NCBI GenBank assembly: GCA_946613705.1
Contig: CAMOFU010000174.1
Coordinates: 1-5,177 of the forward strand
Source of the DNA: an uncultured Clostridia bacterium
Lineage (GTDB): Bacteria > Bacillota > Clostridia > Oscillospirales > Ruminococcaceae
Reading direction: 5' to 3'
DNA: 5,177 nt
A program made the translations under genes and the position numbers. A model generated the notes under the pieces. The model saw only the letters and a list, made by a program, of their open reading frames with translations, was not told the origin of the DNA and did no database searches. Of the stretch, positions 1-5,177 are shown one piece after another (position 1 is the first letter of the stretch; every line of letters begins with the position of its first letter).

Positions 1-37
1 GGACAGAGTGAGAACCCGTCGTTTACTCACTATGTCC
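1..37. repeat. Imperfect inverted repeat (12-bp arms, 13-nt loop) at the left edge
   Basis: Bases 1-12 (ggacagagtgag) and 26-37 (ctcactatgtcc) are reverse complements at 11 of 12 positions; the only mismatch is 6 against 32. The 13-nt spacer is 13-25. No T-run follows on the + strand, so it does not look like an intrinsic terminator in that direction. It starts at the first base of the window and may continue outside. It could be the end of a mobile or dispersed repeat, a protein-binding operator, or a structured RNA tail of an upstream transcript; the sequence does not decide between these. Confidence 0.55.
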
Positions 38-83
38 GACCCCGCCGTCACACTAACTTATCCTGCTACACTATTTTTCAACA

Positions 84-116
84 GGCGGCGTTGCGCCGTC
101 CGCGCTAGGACCGCGG
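84..116. repeat. GC-rich overlapping hairpins upstream of the promoter
   Basis: Bases 84-90 (ggcggcg) pair with 94-100 (cgccgtc) through a 3-nt loop, seven pairs including one G-T. Bases 100-104 (ccgcg) can also pair with 112-116 (cgcgg), and 98-101 (gtcc) with 108-111 (ggac), so the last two stems compete with each other and with the first at their shared edge. The block ends four bases before the -35 box and lies upstream of the expected transcript start, so it would not be part of the rimO mRNA made from that promoter. No T-run follows on either strand. Its role is unknown. Confidence 0.4.
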
Positions 117-119
117 GGC

Positions 120-156
120 TTGACAATTTGAGGGAAAAGTGAGATAATAGTATAAT
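120..156 (+). promoter_or_regulatory. Sigma-A type promoter of the rimO operon
   Basis: A perfect -35 box TTGACA lies at 120-125. A 17-nt spacer separates it from GATAAT at 143-148, one base off the TATAAT consensus. TG at 140-141, one base before that hexamer, gives an extended -10. Transcription would start near 154-156, leaving a leader of about 37 nt before the rimO start codon. A second, perfect TATAAT sits at 151-156, but its distance from the -35 box is 25 nt, too long for normal use. This is the only convincing promoter in the window and probably drives all five genes. Confidence 0.8.
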
Positions 157-179
157 AGCGTATAGAATGCTTTTCATTC

Positions 180-186
180 GGAGGTG
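180..186 (+). promoter_or_regulatory. Ribosome binding site of rimO
   Basis: GGAGGTG at 180-186 is a near-perfect Shine-Dalgarno sequence ending 5 nt before the ATG at 192. It fixes the rimO start. Confidence 0.85.
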
Positions 187-191
187 TTTTT

Positions 192-1520
192 ATGAGTACA
201 AGAGTTGGAATGGTGTCGCTGGGCTGTGCGAAGAATCAGGTCGATGCCGAGAGAATGCTCTATATGCTCAAGGACGAAGGCTTTGAAATAGTAGCAGATG
301 CGGCGCTTGCCGATGTGGTGATAGTCAACACCTGCGGTTTTATCGAGTCTGCAAAGCAAGAGGCTATAGATACTATCCTCGAATTCTGCACACTCAAACA
401 GGAGGGCAGGATAAAAGCCGTTATCTGTACGGGCTGCCTTGCCGAAAGATACAGGGACGAGGTGCTCAGGGAGATACCCGAGCTCGATGCCGTGATAGGC
501 ATAGGCTGCAACGGAGATATAGTCAAGGTCATCAGAGATATCTATGCGGGCGATGAGCCGATCACCGAATTCGGCGAGAAGGAAGCTCTCAGCATCGAGG
601 GCGGACGAGTGCTTTCCACCGAGCCGTTCTATGCTTACCTGAAGATCGCCGAGGGCTGCGATAACTTCTGTACCTTCTGCGCCATACCGCATATACGCGG
701 GCGCTTCCGCAGCCGACCGATAGAAAATATACTCGAGGAGGCTCGCTGGCTTGCAGAGAACGGCGTGACCGAGATCGTGGTCATCGCGCAGGATACCACC
801 CGCTACGGCGAGGATATATACGGCGAGCCGAGGCTTGCACAGCTGCTCAGAGAGCTTTGCAGGATAGACGGGCTGAAATGGATACGCACCCTCTATGCCT
901 ACCCCGAAAGGATAACCGATGAGCTGCTCGATACTATAGCCGAGGAGGATAAGCTCGTAAAATACCTCGATATACCCCTGCAGCACTGCAACGCACAGAT
1001 ACTTAAAAGAATGAACCGCGGCGGAGACAAAGAAAGCCTTGCCGCACTGATAAAGAAGATAAGAGACAGGATACCCGATATCGTGCTGAGAACAACTATG
1101 CTCACAGGCTTCCCCGGGGAGACAGAGGAGCAGTTCGCCGAGCTTTGTGAATTTGTTAAGGAGATAAAGTTCGAGCGCCTCGGCTGCTTTGCCTACTCTG
1201 CCGAGGAGGGTACTCCCGCCGCGGAGTTTGAGGATCAGGTGCCGCTGAAGGTCAAGGAAAAGCGCAGCGAGATCATCATGGAGGAGCAGATGTTCATTTC
1301 CGACCGCTTCAACGAGGAGCAGCTCGGCAAAACGATAGAGGTGGTAACAGAGGGCTTCGACCGATATGCAGAGTGCTGGTTCGGCCGCTCCGCTATGGAC
1401 GCTCCCGAGATAGACGGCAAGGTCTTCTTTACCAGCGACAGAAAGCTCGCCGTCGGCGAGTATGTCAAGGTCACTGTAGACGACGTTATGGATTACGATC
1501 TGCTCGGAACAAGAGTGTGA
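192..1520 (+). CDS. rimO: Ribosomal protein S12 methylthiotransferase RimO
   Basis: This is a radical SAM enzyme that adds a methylthio group to the beta-carbon of a conserved aspartate in ribosomal protein S12, a cytoplasmic modification of the ribosome decoding region. The 442-residue length is normal for the family. The N-terminal UPF0004/MTTase domain opens with a SLGCAKN motif (residues 9-15) and carries the auxiliary cluster ligands C12, C48 and C82. The radical SAM CxxxCxxC motif is C156, C160 and C163. The C-terminal TRAM region includes the RSAMDAPEIDG stretch (399-409), which is typical of RimO and separates it from the tRNA-modifying relatives MiaB and MtaB. All six cluster cysteines are present, so it should be active. 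The start is set by the ribosome binding site at 180-186. It is the first gene of the operon, and rimO followed by pgsA is a common order in Firmicutes. Confidence 0.96.
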   Translation: MSTRVGMVSLGCAKNQVDAERMLYMLKDEGFEIVADAALADVVIVNTCGFIESAKQEAIDTILEFCTLKQEGRIKAVICTGCLAERYRDEVLREIPELDAVIGIGCNGDIVKVIRDIYAGDEPITEFGEKEALSIEGGRVLSTEPFYAYLKIAEGCDNFCTFCAIPHIRGRFRSRPIENILEEARWLAENGVTEIVVIAQDTTRYGEDIYGEPRLAQLLRELCRIDGLKWIRTLYAYPERITDELLDTIAEEDKLVKYLDIPLQHCNAQILKRMNRGGDKESLAALIKKIRDRIPDIVLRTTMLTGFPGETEEQFAELCEFVKEIKFERLGCFAYSAEEGTPAAEFEDQVPLKVKEKRSEIIMEEQMFISDRFNEEQLGKTIEVVTEGFDRYAECWFGRSAMDAPEIDGKVFFTSDRKLAVGEYVKVTVDDVMDYDLLGTRV

Positions 1521-1567
1521 TAGTGTATAAATAATACAAACAGATACTGTGAAAGGAACCCTGCAAA

Positions 1568-2146
1568 ATGAATTTACCAAATAAGCTTACGGTGCTCAGA
1601 GTTATACTGATACCGTTCTTCCTTGTGTTCGTGCTGGTATTCAGCATACCGCATCATATGATATGGGCGCTTTCGGTGTATGTGCTGGCCTCCGTGACCG
1701 ACTTTCTCGACGGCAGGCTCGCAAGGTCATACAATCAGGTGACGACCTTCGGAAAGTTTCTGGATCCGCTCGCGGATAAGCTGCTCGTCATGTCGGCATT
1801 GATCTGCTTCGCGTTCGAGAGGTGGATAGACCCCGTGGCGGTAGTCATCATTCTCTCCCGCGAGTTCATGGTAACAGGTCTGCGTCTTGTCGTCGCAGGC
1901 GAGGGCGTTGTCGTGGCGGCAGGCATCTGGGGCAAGCTCAAGACCTTCTTCACGATGATCGCTCAGATAGCCATTATGGTGTTACAGGTGATCTACCCCG
2001 ACGCAAAGGGCAGCCCCGACCTCAACTGGAGCTCTACCGTGTTCCTTGTAAATGAGGCGCTGATCTGGATGGCTGTGCTTCTCACACTGATCTCGGGCGG
2101 GATATATCTGAAGGCATACTGGAAGTATATAGATTCAAGCAAGTAA
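1568..2146 (+). CDS. pgsA: CDP-diacylglycerol--glycerol-3-phosphate 3-phosphatidyltransferase
   Basis: This membrane enzyme condenses CDP-diacylglycerol with glycerol 3-phosphate to give phosphatidylglycerophosphate and CMP, the committed step to phosphatidylglycerol and cardiolipin. The 192-residue length fits. The full CDP-alcohol phosphotransferase signature is visible: D45, D48-G49, A52-R53, G62, D66 and D70, with exactly the family spacing; the four aspartates bind metal and support catalysis. SREF (97-100) and GKLKT (122-126) are also typical of PgsA. Hydrophobic segments lie at about 7-27, 31-44, 71-84, 87-110, 126-143 and 157-181, consistent with a six-helix inner membrane protein. 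An AAAGGAA ribosome binding site at 1552-1558 precedes the ATG. The 47-nt gap after rimO shows no terminator. Other CDP-alcohol transferases such as phosphatidylserine synthase are possible, but length, motifs and neighbour favour PgsA. Confidence 0.93.
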   Translation: MNLPNKLTVLRVILIPFFLVFVLVFSIPHHMIWALSVYVLASVTDFLDGRLARSYNQVTTFGKFLDPLADKLLVMSALICFAFERWIDPVAVVIILSREFMVTGLRLVVAGEGVVVAAGIWGKLKTFFTMIAQIAIMVLQVIYPDAKGSPDLNWSSTVFLVNEALIWMAVLLTLISGGIYLKAYWKYIDSSK

Positions 2147-2165
2147 TATACCGCAACAAGTATCG

Positions 2166-2180
2166 AAAGGGAGGCGGAGG
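2166..2180 (+). promoter_or_regulatory. Tandem ribosome binding sites before the unknown gene
   Basis: AAAGGGAGG at 2166-2174 ends 9 nt before the ATG at 2184, a workable spacing. A second GGAGG at 2176-2180 ends only 3 nt before the ATG, closer than usual. The first is the more likely site. Together they firmly support this start. Confidence 0.65.
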
Positions 2181-2183
2181 ATA

Positions 2184-2777
2184 ATGAGCGTTTGCCTGCA
2201 AATAAGAGAGAGCATTTCCGAGCTGCTGTTTTCGGACAAATATGACACCGAGGATACCGAGCTGCTGGTGCAGAGAAGGTTTGAGAAGAAGTCCCCTCTT
2301 TATGTGGGACGGGTGATCGAGAACCCCGTCTTCCGTAAGATATGCAAGCTGATGGAGATAGAGCTCGACCATTACGAGCTCAGGGATCTGTATTTCTCGG
2401 CGGAATTCGGCGGAGGAAGCGTGTTCGTCTTCCGTTTCAAGGACACGGAGTATTTCATGGCGCTTGACCTCCACCGCGATAAGGTCGCAGAGTCCGATGC
2501 CGTGACGCTTGCAGTCTGCTGCGATGCCAGAAAATATGTCAAGCTCAAGGAGCTGTTCGAGCTGCTGCGGCAGAACAATACATTTGATAACAAACAGGAT
2601 ATCACCGATGCCCCGCTTATAAAGGCAGTGCTTGAAGCAAACGGTGATACCGTGTTCTACAAGGGCAGCAGAATACCGATAGCAGACAGGGAGCTTGTCG
2701 CAAGGATAAGCCCCGACTGGAACAAGCTGCTGCTCGATGCACTGGGTCAGGATAAGTCAGGAAAGGAATTGAGTTAA
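2184..2777 (+). CDS. Conserved-context hypothetical protein between pgsA and cysS
   Basis: I do not recognise a family for this 197-residue protein. It is a real gene: it has strong ribosome binding sites, the same codon style as its neighbours, and sits in a tight same-strand cluster. It appears soluble, charged and mixed alpha/beta, with no signal peptide or membrane segment. Residues 1-30 look helical and acidic, 68-96 look like beta strands around a glycine run (FGGGSVFVFRF, 75-85), 105-114 form a hydrophobic strand ending in C112-C113, and 116-130 are a likely amphipathic helix. The C-terminus (168-190) is again helical. No catalytic motif, zinc-finger spacing or nucleotide-binding loop is evident; the two adjacent cysteines are the only notable reactive residues. 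The stop codon lies 2 nt before the cysS start, so the cysS ribosome binding site is inside this gene and the two are probably translationally coupled. A role linked to CysRS or membrane lipid synthesis would be a guess from position only. Confidence 0.85.
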   Translation: MSVCLQIRESISELLFSDKYDTEDTELLVQRRFEKKSPLYVGRVIENPVFRKICKLMEIELDHYELRDLYFSAEFGGGSVFVFRFKDTEYFMALDLHRDKVAESDAVTLAVCCDARKYVKLKELFELLRQNNTFDNKQDITDAPLIKAVLEANGDTVFYKGSRIPIADRELVARISPDWNKLLLDALGQDKSGKELS

Positions 2778-2779
2778 GT

Positions 2780-4204
2780 ATGAAGCTGTATAATTCGCTT
2801 ACGCATAAGGTCGAGGAGTTCGTGCCCAACGAGGCAGGCAAGGTGTCTATGTACACCTGCGGACCCACCGTCTACCATTTTGCGCATATCGGCAACCTCA
2901 GAAGCTATATCATGGAGGATGTTCTCGAAAAGTATATGCGCTATACAGGGCTGGATGTCAAGAGAGTCATGAACATCACAGATGTGGGGCACCTCACCTC
3001 TGACGGCGATACGGGCGACGACAAGATGCTCAAGGGTGCAAAGCGCGAGCATAAGACCGTCATGGAGATCGCGGATTTTTATACCAAGGCTTTCTTTGAG
3101 GACTGCGGCAGGCTCAATATCAAGACCCCCGATGTGGTAGAGCCCGCGACCCACTGCATAGATGAGTTCATCAAGGTCATCAGCTCGCTGATCGAAAAGG
3201 GCTACGCTTATGAGGCGGGCGGGAATATCTATTTCGATACATCCAAGCTCGATAAGTATTATGTGTTCGGCGAGGTCACCGAGGAGGATCTGGCAGTCGG
3301 TGTGCGCGAGGGCGTCGAGGAGGACGGCAACAAGCGCAATAAGGCGGATTTCGTGCTCTGGTTCACTAAGTCCAAGTTCGACGATCAGGAGCTGAAATGG
3401 GATTCACCGTGGGGCATGGGTTACCCGGGCTGGCATATCGAGTGCAGCTGCATCTCGATGAAACACCTCGGCGAGCGGCTCGACATCCACTGCGGCGGCA
3501 TAGATAATCAGTTCCCGCATCACACCAACGAGATAGCTCAGAGCGAGGCATTCCTCGGGCATAAGTGGTGCAATTACTGGTTCCATGTGCATCACCTCAA
3601 TACCACCGACGGCAAGATGAGCAAATCCAAGGGCGAGTTCCTGACTGTCTCGCTGCTTCGGGAAAAGGGCTATGACCCGCTGGCCTACAGGTTCTTCTGC
3701 CTGCAATCACATTACCGCAAATCACTGGTGTTCACCTGGGAGAACCTCGACAACGCCAAGCAGGCATTCGATAAGCTCATCGCAAGGACAGCTTCCCTTA
3801 TAAACGAGAGTAATAACAGCACCATCGGCAGCGCAGATGTCCCCGATCGGCTCACGGCAGGCTTTAAGGCAGCTATGGACGACGATATCAACACCTCGAA
3901 TGCCGTGACCGCCCTCTACGATATCTTCAAGGCAGATGCAGGTGCCGCCGAAAAGCTGGCTGCCATCGCCGATATCGACAGGGTGCTCTCGCTCTCGCTG
4001 ATCGAAAAGGCACAGGCTCTTATCGACGAGCAGAAAAAGGCACAGGCGGATATTCCCGCCGAGGTGCTCGAGCTCGTAGAGCAGAGAAAGCAGGCAAGAA
4101 AGGATAAGAACTTTGCCCTCGCCGATGAGCTGAGGGATAAGATCTCGGAACTTGGCTACACTATCCGCGAAACAAGACAGGGCACCGAGATCAGCAGAAA
4201 ATAA
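2780..4204 (+). CDS. cysS: Cysteinyl-tRNA synthetase
   Basis: This cytoplasmic class I aminoacyl-tRNA synthetase activates cysteine with ATP and charges tRNA-Cys. The 474-residue length fits. The ATP-binding HIGH motif appears as HIGN (36-39), a known variant, and the KMSKS loop is intact (279-283). The zinc site that selects cysteine is complete: C27 in the CGPTVY stretch, C222, H247 and E251, with the same 25- and 4-residue spacings as the E. coli enzyme. Residues 66-90 read NITDVGHLTSDGDTGDD and onward instead of the usual NITDxDDKII form. This roughly 14-residue insertion resembles a subtype I recall from Bacteroidetes and some Clostridia. The C-terminal part (about 355-474) is the helical DALR/anticodon-recognition region, ending in a lysine-rich helix around 434-456. 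AAAGGAA at 2762-2768, inside the preceding gene, is the likely ribosome binding site. The 18-nt gap to the next gene suggests continued cotranscription. Confidence 0.96.
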   Translation: MKLYNSLTHKVEEFVPNEAGKVSMYTCGPTVYHFAHIGNLRSYIMEDVLEKYMRYTGLDVKRVMNITDVGHLTSDGDTGDDKMLKGAKREHKTVMEIADFYTKAFFEDCGRLNIKTPDVVEPATHCIDEFIKVISSLIEKGYAYEAGGNIYFDTSKLDKYYVFGEVTEEDLAVGVREGVEEDGNKRNKADFVLWFTKSKFDDQELKWDSPWGMGYPGWHIECSCISMKHLGERLDIHCGGIDNQFPHHTNEIAQSEAFLGHKWCNYWFHVHHLNTTDGKMSKSKGEFLTVSLLREKGYDPLAYRFFCLQSHYRKSLVFTWENLDNAKQAFDKLIARTASLINESNNSTIGSADVPDRLTAGFKAAMDDDINTSNAVTALYDIFKADAGAAEKLAAIADIDRVLSLSLIEKAQALIDEQKKAQADIPAEVLELVEQRKQARKDKNFALADELRDKISELGYTIRETRQGTEISRK

Positions 4205-4212
4205 AGGATAAC

Positions 4213-4217
4213 GGAGA
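4213..4217 (+). promoter_or_regulatory. Ribosome binding site of the cyclophilin-like gene
   Basis: GGAGA at 4213-4217 ends 5 nt before the ATG at 4223 and favours that start over the in-frame ATG at 4241 (residue 7). Confidence 0.65.
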
Positions 4218-4222
4218 ATAAA

Positions 4223-5125
4223 ATGGCAGGAAATGTAAATATGCGTGACCCGTACCGCGCAAAGAAGATGCGGGTATACTTCCGCTTTTCGATGATAGCG
4301 GTCGCCTGCGTGGTCGTAGTGGCAATAGCCGCAATAATGATGAACACGGGAAATAAGAATATAGACTACTCTCAGTCAAAATTCGTTCAGTACGATACCC
4401 CCGAGGACAGCGCCACTGTAGCGGTGTTTGAAACGACCGAGGGCACCTTCAAGGCGGTGCTCTATGAGTCGGAGGCACCCGAATACTGCGAATACTTCAA
4501 AAAGCTGGTAGACGAAGGCTACTTCAACGATACCTATGCCTGCACCATGCTCCGCACGGGCGGCGTGACGGGCGGGTTCATCGCAGGCTCAAAGACCGCA
4601 GACGGCACGGCTGCCGACGATACCAATACAGATATGGTGACCGTTGAGATCTCGCCGAATATGCTGCCGACAAAGGGCTCGCTCGGCTCACTGGTGCGCG
4701 AGGGCGGACGTTTTTCAAAGCCGAAGGCGGGCAGCGTCTTCACCGTGCTCAGCGATGTGGTGGATATCGAGGAGATGCGCTCTGCCGCCGAGGGCGATGT
4801 CAACGGCTTCAAGACAGTGTGCGATATCTTTGAGAAATACGGCGGTGTACCGAATTATTTGCAGATGTATACCCTCTTCGGGCAGGTGTATGACGGCTGG
4901 GAGACGCTCGACAAGATCTTCTCCACCCGCATTATCGACGAGACTGCCCCCGATGACAAGGAAGACCGCGACCTGCGCCCCGAGCATGAGATCAAGTTCA
5001 CAAGGGTGTATCTGTCCACCTACGGCGAACAGAAGCAGAACGGCTTCAATATCCCGCTCAAGCAGGGCTCGGTGAAGATCAGCACCTCCTCTGAGGACAG
5101 CGCTTCGGAGGACAGCAAGTCCTGA
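4223..5125 (+). CDS. Membrane-anchored cyclophilin-like (peptidyl-prolyl isomerase family) protein
   Basis: This 300-residue protein has a short basic N-terminus (R8 to R21), one membrane helix at about 22-40 and a large domain predicted outside the membrane. Residues 65-265 follow the cyclophilin layout: strand VAVFETTEGTFKAVLYESEAP (65-86, the usual TxxGxIxxxLyxxxAP start), then a helix and KKLVDEGYFNDT (93-104), GGFIAGS (117-123), LGSLVR and AGSVFTVL (154-176, matching the GxxSMAR and GSQFFI blocks), and LFGQVYDGWETLDKI (218-232, matching the FGxVxxGxxVxxxI block). By hand alignment to human CypA the catalytic Arg55, Phe60, Gln63 and Phe113 positions are not conserved, so isomerase activity is doubtful. 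The insert at about 177-210 is longer than usual. The tail is serine- and acid-rich (287-300). C29 is within the hydrophobic segment, which continues past it, so this does not look like a lipoprotein. It could be a secretion-associated chaperone or a binding scaffold. Family assignment is fairly secure; function is not. Confidence 0.8.
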   Translation: MAGNVNMRDPYRAKKMRVYFRFSMIAVACVVVVAIAAIMMNTGNKNIDYSQSKFVQYDTPEDSATVAVFETTEGTFKAVLYESEAPEYCEYFKKLVDEGYFNDTYACTMLRTGGVTGGFIAGSKTADGTAADDTNTDMVTVEISPNMLPTKGSLGSLVREGGRFSKPKAGSVFTVLSDVVDIEEMRSAAEGDVNGFKTVCDIFEKYGGVPNYLQMYTLFGQVYDGWETLDKIFSTRIIDETAPDDKEDRDLRPEHEIKFTRVYLSTYGEQKQNGFNIPLKQGSVKISTSSEDSASEDSKS

Positions 5126-5126
5126 T

Positions 5127-5160
5127 GATATCATTTATAATTTACAGGATATCCCTTTTT
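5127..5160 (+). terminator. Possible weak intrinsic terminator after the last gene
   Basis: GATATC at 5127-5132 can pair with GATATC at 5148-5153 across a 15-nt loop, and a T5 run (5156-5160) follows after two cytosines. The stem is only 6 pairs and AT-rich, so it is weak. It is placed correctly just after the stop codon at 5123-5125, but a stronger terminator may lie beyond the window. Confidence 0.25.
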
Positions 5161-5177
5161 ATTTCTGCAAAGCTTAT

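Noticed and set aside
1..142. Two + strand frames open from the left edge (stops at 106-108 and 140-142), possibly the end of an upstream gene
   Set aside because: The translations are arginine-rich and resemble no protein I know, two frames are open at once, the codon use differs from the neighbours, and the inverted repeats account for much of the segment. One frame runs through the promoter -35 box.
1521..1567. AT-rich TATAAA-like sequence as an internal promoter before pgsA
   Set aside because: No -35-like hexamer lies at 16-18 nt upstream (the position reads gctcgg), so read-through from the rimO promoter is the simpler explanation.
174..1580. A 468-codon open frame on the minus strand covering all of rimO
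   Set aside because: It is in exact codon register with rimO, so its stops would need TTA, CTA or TCA codons in rimO, which this genome uses rarely. It begins at a TTG, has no convincing ribosome binding site, and its protein shows no motif, while rimO itself is unmistakable.
4286..4345. Lipoprotein signal with C29 as the lipid-modified cysteine in the cyclophilin-like protein
   Set aside because: The -3 position is Ala rather than Leu, Val or Ile, and the hydrophobic stretch continues for about 11 residues beyond the cysteine, which fits a membrane helix and not a lipobox.
4644..5075. A 143-codon + strand frame inside the cyclophilin-like gene
   Set aside because: Its product is rich in Arg, Ser and Cys without any domain, as expected of a shifted reading of a GC-rich gene, and it has no ribosome binding site.
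1..5177. CRISPR array, tRNA or rRNA genes, toxin-antitoxin pair or defence system
   Set aside because: No regularly spaced repeats, no tRNA-like cloverleaf or rRNA stretch, and no recognisable defence domain were seen; the genes are housekeeping apart from one unknown.

Overview
The window is a stretch of ordinary chromosome from a Gram-positive anaerobe, most likely a Ruminococcus-like member of the Oscillospiraceae (Clostridia). This is inferred from moderate GC, frequent ATA and GAG codons, strong GGAGG-type ribosome binding sites, the rimO-pgsA pair common in Firmicutes, and a CysRS resembling forms in anaerobic Firmicutes and Bacteroidetes. Genus is a recognition-level guess.

Layout: bases 1-119 contain no convincing gene but hold several inverted repeats. 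A good sigma-A type promoter follows (TTGACA at 120-125, 17-nt spacer, extended -10 GATAAT at 143-148). Five genes then run head to tail on the + strand: rimO (192-1520), pgsA (1568-2146), an unrecognised gene (2184-2777), cysS (2780-4204) and a membrane-anchored cyclophilin-like protein (4223-5125). The gaps are 47, 37, 2 and 18 nt, each gene has its own ribosome binding site, and no terminator-like hairpin lies between them, so they probably form one operon read from the 143-148 promoter. A weak possible terminator follows the last gene.

Functionally the cluster is housekeeping. RimO modifies ribosomal protein S12, PgsA makes the phosphatidylglycerol precursor, and CysRS charges tRNA-Cys. 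The last protein looks like an extracytoplasmic peptidyl-prolyl isomerase relative whose usual catalytic residues appear to be replaced. The 197-residue protein between pgsA and cysS is the only gene with no family I can name; it is almost certainly translated together with cysS.

I found no CRISPR array, tRNA, rRNA, complete mobile element or defence-type system. The best leads are the degenerate cyclophilin, the unknown gene coupled to cysS, the variant CysRS, and the structured segment at the left edge, which might be the end of a repeat or insertion element but cannot be identified from this window.
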